A stretch of DNA of 64,000 nucleotides from Salvia splendens (lineage: Eukaryota; Streptophyta; Magnoliopsida; Lamiales; Lamiaceae): positions 6,450,501 to 6,514,500 of the forward strand of contig NC_056034.1 of NCBI RefSeq assembly GCF_004379255.2. Reading direction: 5' to 3'. The notes beneath the pieces are model-generated. The model was not told the DNA's origin. It did no database searches and worked only from the letters and a program-made list of their open reading frames with translations. Within the stretch, counting starts at the first letter, position 1. Each line of letters opens with the position of its first letter. The position numbers and the translations under genes are program-made. Positions 44,837 through 58,159 of this stretch are shown in pieces.

Positions 44837-47800
44837 CTAGTTGTCTCCGAAAACAAGGCACTGTCTCATCTCATGCTCCAAAACAAGGCGTCTTGTTTCT
44901 TTGCGACCATCTGCATCTGTTGCACCTCCACCAAAAACAATCCCAGCCTTCAAATATCTCCAAAACCAATTATAAACGAGGCATAATGCGCTATTTCTCC
45001 TGGAGATGTACGCTAAAAGCTGGTATGACCCGAGTTAAGAATGTTCATCAGCATCCTGGCTCCTGCTTCAGAGGTATTGAACTTGAAGCACCAAATGTCA
45101 TGCGCTGGAGATATGAAACAGAGAGAGGCAATATCAGTCATGACCCATTGCAATGAAATACGATAAGATATATTGACTCTGGTCGAGGCTGAGCTAATAC
45201 TCTGAATTTCTTATCATTTACTATGGTTTATTTGTGTGAAGTAAAACATATACTAGCAGCAGATGTTTCATTGCAGAAATAAGAGGAATCTATAGATAAG
45301 CCAAAAATGAACATTCAATACTTGTTACAGGTTCTCAAGCTATTTCCATTTTCAATGTGATATATGATTTATTGCCATTAATGATAATCCTGAAGAGAAA
45401 CAGCAGGACATACCTGAGATGAATATGGAAAAATACTACAAACAAGTTCCTCATTTAAGAGAACAGGAAGTGGTGGCATTTGACTCATAATCCCAGGCAT
45501 GTTTTTCATGCTGCATGAATAAGAGGTGAAAACTATACTCGCTTAAAAAAGTAAGTTACACGTAAGGGACCAACAAGAGTCACATACTCATTCAAAACTG
45601 TCGTTAAGTTGTTCCTCGTACGGAAAAAGTAATCAATGTTTTCCTGCAACTGATACATGGATGTCAAGATCAGGAGGGTCTGAACACAAGTAAAGGATTT
45701 AAGAAGGAAATAGATTATCAAAAAGTAAATCGAACACAAATAGATCCACCACCTATCAATACTTCATACACAAGACACAGACCCAAAATGCCAGCCACAA
45801 GTTTCTTTTCACTTCGTTGATTATATATTTGATTGGCAGTGAACCTAATAAGAACCAACAACCACATCACATAGCATCCATATTTATGGACCATCTCATA
45901 GAAAGAAGATACAACTCAAGATCATTGTCATTTTATGCTAACAAAAAAGATCCAGCAAAAAAGATACAAATCATGCACTTTATTCAAGTGCAACTCAAAC
46001 GACAAAAAACTTCTAAGTTGAATCTGATTTTCCAGAGGAAGATTGAAGAGTTCCGTGTACTCTTAAAGCTGCTACACAGGTTGATGGTGTAAAGAAACTT
46101 TTATAAATGCAGATTTTCTTTATGGGAGTCTTTAGGTAGGATTCACGGCCTGACTTATAGTTGCAGTTTTAAAATAGGTTAAGATCCAGTACCAGTTCCC
46201 TACTTGGTGTTAAATTCCATTTCAAAGGAGTAGTAGATTCTAAGCTCATCTATTACTCGAGTAGTCTTCGTAATTTGGAATTTAATTGTCACCAAAATTA
46301 TTTTGGACTTTTCGATGGGTTTCTTCAACATTGATACTTGATAGGAAAGTACTACCTTCTATTCTCTCTAGCTTTCTATTTTATCCATCCAAAGATCCGA
46401 TTTGTTTACATCATTATCATATTGTACGTGACAGTGACCATCCATTAATAGTGAAGAGCAACTGCCATTCCAATATGCATAAAGTTAGCATTGAATAACC
46501 ATGTTGATATAAAACAGGGCAAACCAAGTTGATATTATGCTTCTCCTCCAAGGTCTTCTATTACAAGTACAAGACAACCAACATAATATTGATTTCAGAG
46601 TCGCACTCCCGATTTACATTTTAAACTTTGAGGCATCAAAAATTCAAGTTTCCAGTTACAAAATCACAAAAACAAAAAATAGCTGAAATTTTCAAAATGG
46701 GCACTCTCTACTTTCAGTTACCAGAATCATCCATTTCATGGTGAGAAGTTCATTGCATATATCAACTATTTTCTAGAATTAATAGGATATATTAGATCAG
46801 ATACATATTGCTAAAAACAATCCTAAAACAATTAAAAAAAACCATTGTTTGGGATAAACATCGTTATTAACACAAACCACATCCACTATTGATATAATTT
46901 CACTGAGAACCGGATAAAGTTCCAACAATGTTATCATTGGTATTTCTCAAGCAGCTGATTCATGTAGCACATGAAACAATTAATTAGATGTTGATAACGC
47001 ATCAATCAGGACTGGGCACTATGGTATTTCAAGCAGAAATGTTATGGCAAAAGAAAAAAGTTTGACATCATTAAAATTTGGCTTCTATGTGTATGATCAA
47101 TAGAGCAATCCCCGGGTATTTGCATAAAAAGAGTGAAAATTTTTAACTCCGTCGGAGAATGGTACTTATCAGGTTATACATGATTAATTTCACATGGAGA
47201 ACTTTATGGTCAGGAAAAATGTTTGTTTTCCAGCTACTATTGGCACAATGGCACGTACACATTAAGACATTCTATCATCCCACCCCCGACCACAACAAAT
47301 ACATTCTTTATTATTTAATTCCTTGCTAGCTGCTTACTATCCTTACATTTCTTGGTCTTCTATAGCTATGAAAAGTGGTTGGGGGGGGGGTGAGTATACT
47401 TAGAACCGGCGTGGAAAATTGTTCTAAATTTGATTGAAAACATATCTCATTCACATAAAAGAACTACAATTGTATCGATATACACCAGCATATATTTCAT
47501 AATGAGCATATATTTCATAATGAAATTTACAAGGGACTGCAATGCTTTATTCCTTCAGGGTTTGAAGGTGCATTACCTTGAGAGTTGAAAGATTTGCAGA
47601 TATTTGACCAAAAGTATGGTTATTATCTTCCAATAGATGCCTGGCTCTGGAACTAAGTACTGAAACATATACGGAAAATTAGTTCACTACATTAAAAAAA
47701 GAACTGAAACAGGAAAGAGAATGGGGAAAGAAATAAAAGAAAACCCCCACGACTTCAGTTTATGGTCATAGGCAAAAGTGATGCACAGTGTGTGCAGACT

Positions 47801-50345
47801 AGTAAAATAGCAAGATATAAAAGATCTCATAGTATCACGAAGTTGTTCCAAGTAAGAAATAAATCTAAACCCTGGATTATAAAGAAATCAGAGCGATCCC
47901 AATAAAAAATGAGACAGACCTCCTGAAAATATGTAATCACCACTTTGATTATGATGGTTTGAATGTAAAGAATATGCAGCTAAGTTCACCGATGGAGATG
48001 AAGGGACATAATTCTTCAGAGATGCCTCCATTAGTGTATCCTGAGAAAATAAGTAAGCTTTAAACAGCTAATTTCTCATAAGAAGATAACTGGTGAGTCA
48101 TTATCAGACAAGCATTGCATGGTAAGGTAAGAGCACTTTTTGAATAATATAGTGTACAAGTTCAATCATTAAAGTATTTTTGGGCACTTCAATTGGTAAA
48201 GGCAAAAAATTCAGAAACATAATGTGAAAAGCAACAGAAAAACTATACACTATAAAAAGATGATCAAGGTAAAGTATCTCGAGGCCACAGCCAAAAATTT
48301 AGTAGCAACTAGCGTTAGAAGAACAAAATTCGGAAGTACATGATACTTGAACAAGATTCACGACCTGAGTTCAAAATTCGGAAGTACATGGTAATTGTGC
48401 ATGTGTGTTTTGGTATTTTTTATTCGTTTTATTTATTTGGGGGGAGGGGTGAAGGCCCATTGGACTACCCCTGCTGTCCCAGAGGTATAATCCCACTTCC
48501 CCATGTGGAAGATCCAAACCTGATCAGGCAGCTTGCATTTCAATCAACAAAAACCCAATTGCTTATCTTTTCAATGCATTGCTAGGATAAACATCGTCTT
48601 AGGCCTCAGTGGAGTAGTTTTTCTCCACTTGACTTTCTCAATGCTCAATATTTCTAAATTCACAAGTCACAAGTATACTACTCTTTTCTAAATTAGTGGC
48701 TATAAAATAAGATTTAAAAAAAAAGCATTCCATGAATTACACCAAAGAAGATACAGAGAAAAGCAAGATAATGAAAAGTACACACAAGCAAAAAATAACA
48801 CTAATCTACCTTCATGTGTTTCATTTTCTTCCCGAAGCTTGGATCCTCCTGTTTCCTTCGCTTTCTCTAAAAGACAGCAGTCTTAATTAGGCAACTAAAC
48901 AAAAAGAAGTTGTAACACTCTAAATCAGGCACAAGAAAAGTACATGGCTTTGACATTGATATTAATTATAAAAACTAGTACGACATTTTTTGGGTATACA
49001 CAACAATCAATTGGGATCTCCACATATATTGTAACTTACCATCATCCATCTACACCGAAGAGCAACATCACGTACAGTTTTGTCCTGGAGGTAGGCAGCT
49101 ATCTTAATATACTGCATAATATGGGGCTCATTCGCATACCTACAGATTGAAGTAAATTGTACCAAATGATATAAGTCAACCTTTTGGAACTAAAATAAGA
49201 TAGACACTGATAGAAAGTAAATCTAAACAAGAACTCCTTAAACAACACAAACTACATACAACAAGAAGACAGTATGTGCAGCAGAAAAAAGTTCTCCGTG
49301 TTTTAATAGAGGGATTATGTGAAGTAATTGCATCAACCTGAATCGTATGAGTAGGAAACTGGTGCAACTGATACACCTCAATAATAGAAGCTTGACTACT
49401 CATGGCATTACAACATTTTTATTGATTTGGTCAATCTAGAGAATATCAGTTTTCCTTTAAGAAAGATACCCCCTTGTAATATAAGTAAAAGAATTTCAGA
49501 CACATTGTTCCAGCTTAATATTAAGTAATAACAGCTGATCCACAGAAAAAAATCTCAATTGATAAGTTCTATACAATGAATTACGTCTAGTAGTAACGGC
49601 AGGGTGCACGTAAAACAAAATTTAGGATAACCCAAATTCACATCCAACTTTGACATATTCAAACGATCAGTAATCATCGCACCAAAGAGAAACAAAATGC
49701 AGTTCAGGATCATACAGCAGCAGCTCATTATCTATCGAGTAAAGAAATCCACGCGCATTTGAAACCAAAAATTGCATCTAGGTTCTAATCCACTTCCATC
49801 AATTTCTAATGGCCCCATGCATTAGGCATCTACGACTGCAGATAGCATACAATTGTTTTAAAAAAATATGTAGACCAATAGGGAAAACGATCACTAGCAA
49901 CTAACAAACATCACACGCGTGCTTGTGTACAATTATACTCCTTGATCAATTATGATCGTGCAAAGTGCTCTTCAAAAATGTGGACAAAACTGGTTTCCTT
50001 TAATAATCTAGAAGGAACTACCTACTTGGCCAGACCTTCCTCCAGCTTATACTGTTCCTCAACAGACCACTCCACGGCCAGCCCCGTGTCGTGCTTCAAC
50101 CCCGGCACAGAGTCCAGCAAAAGAGGGGACGTGGAAGGGCCTGGGGAGTTGTTATGCGCCGAGATATACTGCATCCCCCCGGCAGAGCAATAATTCAAGC
50201 TTCCCCCTGGGCTACTGTAGTAATTAGGCATGGGAGCTAGGTCATACCCTGCGGAGCCGCCGCTGCTGCCGCTGCTCATCTCCCCGGCGCCAGATTCGTA
50301 GAGCGCGCCGTGATGGTGAAATCCGGGGTTGAACTCACCCGCCAT
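44837..50345 (-). CDS. SANT/Myb-like nuclear protein (316 aa), eight exons
   Basis: Exons: 50345-50026, 49139-49040, 48866-48810, 48040-47920, 47659-47577, 45649-45588, 45510-45414, 44947-44837. The total is 951 nt, in phase. The N-terminus is Gly/Ser/Tyr-rich and low-complexity. A single SANT/Myb-like domain spans exons 1-3 (VEWSVEEQYKLEEGLAKY to RCRWMMRKRRKQ). A conserved helical C-terminal region follows (NNHTFGQISANLSTL; MPGIMSQMPPLPV). The domain suggests chromatin or DNA association; the family is uncharacterised to my knowledge. Exon 6 has two acceptors six bases apart (45649 or 45643), both in phase. The final exon is the least certain. Intron 5 is 1.9 kb with no recognisable element. 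A GA-rich leader lies upstream (50530-50570). Confidence 0.83.
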
Positions 50346-51234
50346 ATACTTGTGAATTCGTCTCGGTTGAAAATCATAAAAAATCGCAGCTCCACTTAGA
50401 TTTTATGGCAACAGTTGGTTGGATTTTGGGTCTCCTTCGCATTACTAACCGCCACACTTTGAATTCCAACTCCAATTGCAATTGCAAGAAGAACAGCGCA
50501 CTTCCAGTTGTCTGATTGCGTTTGCGACTGTTTGTGTATGAGAGATAGAGAGAGAGAGGTGAGAGAGGGACAGGGGATTGAAGGAGGAGAGGTGGAATGG
50601 AGATTTGAGCAAGCTATGGGTGTTGGCTCCTTTTTCTCTTTTGCTCTGTAATTATTGCGTAGTGAAGATGCATACATAATTTTGCTAATATGATTGGTTT
50701 TCGGAAATATTATTCAAATGGATATATATAAACAATCAAAAGTGGGATGAATGGATATTTCTCAATTTCACAACTTTCTTCTGTTTCAATACACTGTAAC
50801 TATTTCTACCACTTCTATATTTATTTTTCCTTCCTTTTTTTTTGCTTACAAGTACCGTGAACTATATAATCTTGTTTATCTAATAATTGAGATTTTTTTA
50901 AAAGTGTATATGTATTTTTAATGTTAAATAAAAAATTGAATGCAATTAAACACAAAAATATAATTGTTCAAATAAAATACATCAAGTAAATTCCGAATTT
51001 TACAATTTTAGTTTATTTGTATTTTCAACTGAATAGCCTCATATAGTTTAAAGTTTATATCCATGCCGAATATATACGGTTGGACATGGAACAATTATTG
51101 GGCACAAACATGTCGTTGAACCTTAACATAAAATGCATAAAATTAAGTTATAAAATTGTTTGAATCTGACCTTTTCATCAAGTATTCAGATTATATTCAC
51201 ATATTTTTAATTTTAAACACGTAAAATTTACTCC

Positions 51235-51265
<31 letters not shown>

Positions 51266-53067
51266 CATACTACTTGAACAAAATGCATAAAAATACTATG
51301 GATGCTTATATTGAATGCTTATATACTCCGGTAGATTTTCACGTATACTATTCTAACTAATTTCAGGACTAGCATATGCGTTTATTCTAGAGAGAAATGT
51401 GTGACTGCTTTATGTCCAACTATTATTAGAAAATAATATATTACTTATATTCCAATGATTGTTTTATCTTTCTCATAGGAAAAATATATTACAATAATTC
51501 ATGAGTCAATATTGCATTTGAATTAATTATAAAATAATTAAAATAAATAAATAATAAAAATTTAATTAACACGTAAAAAAGTCAATTAAATTATGAAGTT
51601 CATAAATAAAGATCAAATCAAAGAACTTATTAAATCAAAATATATTAGTATAAGTATTTAATGAAAAAAAATTCATAAAATGCAATAACACAAAAACCTA
51701 ATGAAGTAAAAATTTATAAAATAACTTAAAATGAAATAAAATATATAGTATAAGGACTTATAAATATGTTTTGTTTTTTTAAACTCGCAAAATATGTCCA
51801 AATAAGATAAGCATTCACAAAATTTGGATGCTGTGAATCAGACACTATCATTCTGCAAAGATTGAAATAGTACTACTAAAAGAAGAAAACTTGTGTATAT
51901 GAATCATCATGTGTGCCATAACATAACATGCAATAAAACAAAATAAATAGTCAAGAATGGGAGATGTAAATTGGCTCTAAACACAGCTACCAAACAATTG
52001 ACGTAATGCATTTCGTGTGATTTGTATTCATACAATAAACAAAAGGACTCCCATTCCCATACATGTCTCCACATCTATAGACCATACCAAATATAACAAG
52101 TTTTCGAAGTTCCAAAATAATAAATTAGTTTTACGTAAGAAATAGATAATCTCTCATTTTTTTTCTTTTTGCCTTTTTAAGGTGCTATCTTAAATCTCTG
52201 TGTCACACGTGTCTACAAATTCAAAAGTATATAAATTTTCAATAAAAATAGAAACTTCCCAAATTCAATTATGCATCCACTTTTTCAACACACATTAGCC
52301 TTCTATATAAATTAGCAACAATAATACTTGTTGTAATTTTGAAGTTATTTATGGCTCGTAGTGGAAATAAGGTATCACGTTGTCATTTTGCACTGCGCCA
52401 GTGACACCCAATGTTCCATACCTACTGCGGCCCCCACAAACATTCATTTATGCCAACACACATAAAAATAAAAGTTTATGCAAAATAATTCCAACTATTT
52501 TTGAGGACGTAATAAGACTCTATATTTTATTGCAAGCATTTCAATCAGAACAAAACTGAGAAATCAAATGTAGTGTAATAAGTGACTATTGTTTGGGCAA
52601 CAGAAGGAGCCATTATCCCACGCCGACAAGATGTGTGAATGCATGACGAAACAAACTCCCGTGATATAACAATAAAGAACATGTGTCAATGCTATTGGCC
52701 TATTGGACTTTGCCAACATGCTTGAATATGTGTAAAAATATTAGTCAAGGGTATGATTCTTAAATTTTACCTGAACATATAAATGTTGTCTGATTTAAAT
52801 TTACAGTAGGGTTTTCATAATAACTTGTAGTATTAAGTTTAGGTAAATTTTAAGATTTTGTAAAAGAAGAATATTTTAAAAATAATTTTAAAGAGGACTT
52901 TAGCCCCTTCAATCTTCATGTCCTCATCTAGGTCCGACCATGTTGTCAAGTGTTAACTTACGAGTCGTGATTGTGGCGGTGCACTGGGAGGGCATGTTCC
53001 TTTGCTTTCATGCATTGTTTGCTATTTGACAAGCACACTTAAACTTGGTATTATGTATAAAAAATTA
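50346..53067. other. AT-rich intergenic region with (TA)n microsatellite
   Basis: The first ~300 bp are the SANT gene's 5' UTR and promoter, with a CT/GA-rich leader. A (TA)n run lies at 51235-51262. The rest is more than 70% AT by eye, with no gene or element ends found. Confidence 0.55.
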
Positions 53068-53273
53068 CTCCATTCGTTCCTTGTTAATAGAGACATTTTT
53101 TTCCGGCACAGAGTTTAAGAATAGTGTGTTAAATGGATGGCGACAAAGTAAGAGAGATGTAGAGAGAATAAAGTAAAAGGGATAATTACTTTTTAACAAG
53201 AATAGAAATGACTCAATTAACTTGGAATTTTCCAAAATATAAAAATGACTCTATTAATATGGAACGAAGGGAG
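53068..53273. mobile_element. Stowaway-type MITE (206 bp)
   Basis: The ends CTCCATTCGTTCC and GGAACGAAGGGAG are inverted repeats matching the Tc1/mariner-type Stowaway consensus. TA flanks both sides (53066-53067 and 53274-53275). No coding capacity. Confidence 0.92.
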
Positions 53274-53275
53274 TA

Positions 53276-54467
53276 CTAGATTTAACAGCAAACATAAATC
53301 AATCAAATTAAATAGAAATTGAGTTATGTAAGGGTAGGGCAAAAAGTACAGTAAATCTAAATGTATAGTATCAGGAACAAATATACTTGTACCAACACAT
53401 TATGACTAATTAAAAGATATTGACCAAGTATAGAACTTCCTATCTACTAGTGACTGGGATAACAAATTTCAGCGTTGACCTAAATTAGAAAAATTGGGAA
53501 TTGTTTTTAAAATGAATAATGGGCTTAAGTTGATTTTGAAATACTTGGGCCGAATATAAAGTGTATCTAAGAAAATGATGGGCTTCGCCAAAATAAAATG
53601 ATGAGCGTGCAACTAGTTTGAAGGAAATGTCATAAAAATAAATTTCCTAATCTAGAGTGTTAATTTTGCATAAATTTCTATTGCCATGAAATAAATATCA
53701 ATATACTAATATATAAAATTAGTATTGAAATATAGAACAAAGGTTATTAAATAAAAAAGTTAATATTAAAGACTCAAAATCTGATGAAAACAACTATGGT
53801 TATCCTCTAAAATTACGAATTCGATCTATATGGGAAAGTCATGAACTTTTACTCCCAAAATCGATTTTTGTCCAAATGAAATCAAATGTTTTATGGCATG
53901 CCATGATGTTTTATGTGGACATACCAAACATTTAAAGTAACGATGTCGCTCTTCTAGCCTCAAAACAACGTCATTTCATGATTATTTACAATAAAATCCC
54001 CCCAATTTCCCGCCAACTTCCTATATCTTTTAGCAATACATCTTATTCCTCTTCTACTTATCTCTTTCAGCAATACATCTTCCTCTTCTATGTTACTCAG
54101 TTTTGTTATTTTTCATCTATTTGGTGAAGTTGTTGTCACCATTCGTCAATTTTCAAATATTTCAACCCTCGCCTCTCTTTACCAACCCGCCTCTTCACAC
54201 ACAAATATTTACGAAAAGGCCTTCATTTTTTTTCACAAAGTCTGGTGAAACCACCACTGCGGATGACACTCTTTTGGTCCATTGATGTTAGATCGTGTTG
54301 TATGCATGCTATAATTGATTTTGATTTTAATTGATGATTTCAATTTTTGCTGAGATAGAATTCTCGTTCATAGCTGCTAAAGGTGAGGTCGCAACGACAA
54401 TGTTTGATGGCGACGATGGCATCATAAATTGAAAGATGAATCAATGGAAATCGAGAGATATGACCTA
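53276..54467. other. Intergenic region between MITEs
   Basis: AT-rich DNA with no supported gene. A short open stretch at 54103-54285 has low-complexity Phe/Pro-rich content and no motif. Confidence 0.5.
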
Positions 54468-54724
54468 CTCCATCCGTCTAGGAATAGGAGTCCTATTTGG
54501 TTATAACACGAGTTTTAAGAAATATAAAGAAAATAAAGTTGAATAAATTAGTGAAATATGTGTCTCACTTATACTACATGTATTAGTTTTATAATAAAAT
54601 ATGAGTGTAATAAGTTGGTGGAATGTGAGACCTACTTACTATTTATGGTAAAAGTGAAATAAGACTCTTATTATGGGACGAACCGAAATGATAAAACATG
54701 ACTTTTACTGTGGGGCAGAAGTGG
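54468..54724. mobile_element. Diverged Stowaway-type MITE (257 bp)
   Basis: The left end CTCCATCCGTCTAGG is Stowaway-like. The right end CTGTGGGGCAGAAGTGG is diverged. TA flanks both sides (54466-54467 and 54725-54726). Subterminal AATAGGAGTCC and GGGACGAACC support the call, which is weaker than for the 53068 element. Confidence 0.6.
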
Positions 54725-55051
54725 TAGCAAGCAATGGTGAGAGAGAAAATTTCACAAGCAAGATACTGTAGCATAAAAATTTGAAATTAATTTTAAAATT
54801 TTAAATGATACAACGTCCTTTCATTAAAAATATTTTGGCTATAATGTCATTCAATATCCAGCACACATGTAATTTCATTGCCACATAAAATTTAATTTCA
54901 TAGGCATTCTAAAATAAGAAAAATTATCTGCAATATCAAAATTTATGATTTATTAGCTCCATTTATTAAATTCAGGAAAGGTACCAAAATTTGTCTAAAA
55001 TATTCATCATTTTAGAGTTCAAATAATTTCAACCATCAAATGAAAATGCGT

Positions 55052-55138
55052 GGATTATTATTATCATTACAGATTTTGATCGGACTATCCATATGATTTA
55101 TTATTATTATTACAGATTTTGATCGGACTATCCATATG
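55052..55138 (+). repeat. 43-bp direct duplication upstream of PPR gene
   Basis: ACAGATTTTGATCGGACTAT occurs at 55069 and again at 55112, and the ATTATT lead-in is repeated as well. It lies in the presumed promoter, about 170 bp before the first transcript-like sequence of the PPR gene. Confidence 0.88.
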
Positions 55139-55372
55139 TTTTTTGCCCGAACCCGACTGTGGAGGTTTAAGAAAATGGTTCCCTTCTTCTACTACAGACC
55201 TCTTCACCGCCAAAACCCTAATATCCAAATCTCATTCCTCGAAAAAAAATTAGGCAGCATCTTCAACATTTCTGCCGTTATTTACGATTGCAATGAGTGA
55301 TTGGAGTCCGATTTCAATCGGAATCGGATCCCATGCCTGACCCGCTTTCATGCTGCACCGGTTTTGCCTGCC

Positions 55373-57640
55373 ATGTCCATGCTGCTACGCCGGCTCAAAA
55401 CCTCTCATTGCCGTTCTGTAAGCTCATCGTTGTTTAATTCCGCATGCTGTCTGTTTTCCGGAAATTTGTTAGCTTGGGACACTTGTTTTCTGTGTTCTCG
55501 TTGCTCATTTTCGACAACTTCAACTTTTAGCAATTTTAATGGGCTTTTTCATCGCGAGACAGTAGTTAAAATTGTGAAAGAAGAGAGGTGGGATGATTTT
55601 CGCCTCGTCGGATTGTTAAGTTCGGCCTTGGCCCCCGTTTGGGTGTCTAGATTATTGATTATGCTGAAGCAGGATCCATTATTGGCTCTTAGGTTCTTTA
55701 AATGGGCTGAATCGCAGAATGGTTTTCGTCATACAGTGGATAATTATTGTGTCGTTGCTCATATACTGTTCTGTTCGAGGATGTATGGAGACGTGCACAT
55801 TGTGCTCAGGCAATTGGTTACATTTCACAGAGACAGGGGAGGTGATATTAGGCATCTCCCTCTGCTTGCTATTGTGGATGTTTTATGGGCGAGGAGGAAT
55901 GTTTGCGTGCCTGGTTATGGGGTTTTTGATGCATTGTTCAGTGTATTGATGGAGTTGGAGATGTTGGAGGAAGCTAGGCAGTGTTTCCTGAGGATGATAA
56001 AGTTTAGAGTGATTCCGAAAGCAAGGTCTTGTGATGTTCTGTTACGGAAGTACTCTAAGGTGGCAGATGGAGTTTCGGCAAAGAAGTTTTTTAGTGATAT
56101 GATTGGAGCTGGAATAGTTCCATCGATTTATACCTATAACATAATGATTGGGATCTTGTGTAAAGAAGGGGACTTAAAAGCTGCGAGGAGCTTGTTTGAG
56201 AGGATGAAGGACATGGACATCTCTCCGGATGTTGTTACTTATAATTCGCTCGTAGATGGCTATGGAAAACTTGGTGAATTGTGCGAGGCAGTTTGTGTAT
56301 ATGAGGAGATGAAAGCGGCAGGGTGTTCTCCAGACATAATTACATATAACACATTGATTAATTGCTTTTGTAAATTTGAGAAAATGCCACAGGCGTTCAA
56401 CTTTCTTAGGGAAATGAAAGAAGGATGCATTAGACCTAATGTTGTAACTTACAGCACATTCATTGATGCGTTTTGTAAAGAAGGGATGTTGCAGAATGCT
56501 ATTAAGTATTTTGTTGACATGAGACGAGTTGGTCTGATTCCTAATGAATTTACTTACACTTCTCTGATTGATGCTAACTTTAAGACCGGAAAGTTTGAGG
56601 ATGCCCTGAAGTTTGTAAAAGAAATGGTAGAAGCTGCTGTGAAGTTGAATGTTGTTACCTACACAGCGTTGCTCGATGGGCTATGTGAAGAAGGGAGGTT
56701 GCATGAAGCAGAAGAAGTTTTTACGGTCATGTTGAAAGATGGAGTAGTTCCTAATGAGAAAATATATACAGCTTTAATGCAAGGGTACCTTAAAGCCAAA
56801 AGGATAGATGATGCTATGAGGATTCATGAAAAAATGAAAGCAAATAACATCAGACCAGATCTAGTTTTGTACGGTACTATAATCTGGGGGTTTTGCAATC
56901 TGGGAAGGTTCGAAGATGTAAAACCATTGTTGGTTGAAATGAAGGACTACAATATAGAGGTTAGTCAAGTAATATACACCACACTAATTGATTCCTATTT
57001 CAAAGCTGGAAAAAACGTAGAAGCACGGAATATGCTTAATGAAATGCAAGAGAGAGGTATGGCACCAAACATTGTGACATATTGTTCACTAATTAATGGT
57101 TTATGCAAACTGGGATATGTCCAAGAAGCAATTGGTTATTTCCATAGTCTCATAAGTGTTGGTTTGCAACCAAATATTGTCGTTTATTCATCTCTAATTC
57201 ACGGTCTCTGTAAAAATGATCGCGTTGAAGATGCCAGAAAGCTTTTCCAGGAAATGCCTGAGAAGTGCTTGATTCCAGATAAAATTGCATATACATCTTT
57301 GATTGATGGAACCATGAAGCAGGGAGATATTCAGGAAGCTTTGAATCTGGTGAAGCAAATGACTGAAACTGGTTTGGAGATTGATCTTCATACCTACACA
57401 TGTTTAATTTCCGGGCTCTCAAGACATGGACAACTCCATCAAGCAAGAGATTTGCTTCACGAGATGATTGAGAATGGAGTTCAGCCTGATGAAGTTGTTT
57501 ATGTATGTCTGATACGTAAGTACCATGAGAATGGCAACAGCAAGGAAGCTGATGCCTTACTGAATGAAATGATCGAAAAAGGTCTTTCTCCTGTTAAAAG
57601 TGTGCTGCTGGAAAAAACATACGGACCTGAATTGACATAA
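55373..57640 (+). CDS. EMB2794-like: P-type pentatricopeptide repeat protein, EMB2794-like (755 aa)
   Basis: Single-exon gene, as is common for PPRs. The ATG at 55373 is the first in frame; no upstream in-frame ATG exists. The first ~70 residues are Arg/Ser-rich and suit a mitochondrial or chloroplast targeting peptide. About 15 tandem 35-residue PPR motifs follow from about residue 200 (repeated PDVVTYNSLVDGYGK-like cores), with no E, E+ or DYW extension. P-type PPRs bind organellar RNA for processing, stability or translation. The pre-repeat region (RNVCVPGYGVFDALFSVLM) matches my recollection of Arabidopsis At2g02150. A 15-codon uORF starts at 55293 and ends at 55340, which could reduce translation. 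The downstream neighbour order also fits that identity. Confidence 0.92.
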   Translation: MSMLLRRLKTSHCRSVSSSLFNSACCLFSGNLLAWDTCFLCSRCSFSTTSTFSNFNGLFHRETVVKIVKEERWDDFRLVGLLSSALAPVWVSRLLIMLKQDPLLALRFFKWAESQNGFRHTVDNYCVVAHILFCSRMYGDVHIVLRQLVTFHRDRGGDIRHLPLLAIVDVLWARRNVCVPGYGVFDALFSVLMELEMLEEARQCFLRMIKFRVIPKARSCDVLLRKYSKVADGVSAKKFFSDMIGAGIVPSIYTYNIMIGILCKEGDLKAARSLFERMKDMDISPDVVTYNSLVDGYGKLGELCEAVCVYEEMKAAGCSPDIITYNTLINCFCKFEKMPQAFNFLREMKEGCIRPNVVTYSTFIDAFCKEGMLQNAIKYFVDMRRVGLIPNEFTYTSLIDANFKTGKFEDALKFVKEMVEAAVKLNVVTYTALLDGLCEEGRLHEAEEVFTVMLKDGVVPNEKIYTALMQGYLKAKRIDDAMRIHEKMKANNIRPDLVLYGTIIWGFCNLGRFEDVKPLLVEMKDYNIEVSQVIYTTLIDSYFKAGKNVEARNMLNEMQERGMAPNIVTYCSLINGLCKLGYVQEAIGYFHSLISVGLQPNIVVYSSLIHGLCKNDRVEDARKLFQEMPEKCLIPDKIAYTSLIDGTMKQGDIQEALNLVKQMTETGLEIDLHTYTCLISGLSRHGQLHQARDLLHEMIENGVQPDEVVYVCLIRKYHENGNSKEADALLNEMIEKGLSPVKSVLLEKTYGPELT

Positions 57641-58159
57641 GCGCCTTTTCTGAAGCATCAATGAATCACTCTATATTGAAACATGAGAAACGTAGACAAA
57701 CATGTCATGTTTGGTTACTCTCATATTCCTGAACCTTCAGATTGCTGTTAGGGATAAGCACTCAGCAATCATTCAGAGACCCTGACCGTAAATGCAGTGT
57801 ATGCAGGTATACCTTTGTCTTCACTAGTTCACTCCAATCAAGTTACCACTTTTACACAAAATAATTAGTAGCTATGTCCTAGCAATGATTTTGAGAGAGG
57901 AGGAAAAGCATTAACACTAATGTGTAACACCCTGCCTAAAACTTTACTTGGACTAGGGTATTCTAATCTGTGGTTGTAAGTTAAGATATTGACTCCCAAG
58001 ATGTTGCTCACTTTTTTTTTGCTTGAGCTTAGATGAGACCAATATGGTCCTCATACATATTGTTATTGAGTTTGTTTGAGTAGTAGAACTTTTTTCTAAT
58101 ATTGACTTGATGATTAGTTTTATTCTGGACATGATATTGGCATATTCTACTTTTTTAAT

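Noticed and set aside
45817..46092. 91-codon forward open frame
   Set aside because: Lies wholly in intron 5 of the reverse-strand SANT gene, with no motif or splice partners.
50396..50677. 93-codon reverse open frame upstream of the SANT gene
   Set aside because: GA/CT-rich 5' leader; not in a position or phase to extend the protein, and of low complexity.
55301..55372. Longer N-terminus for the PPR protein starting at 55301
   Set aside because: That position is TTG, not ATG. The first in-frame ATG is 55373, which leaves a normal organelle-targeting N-terminus.
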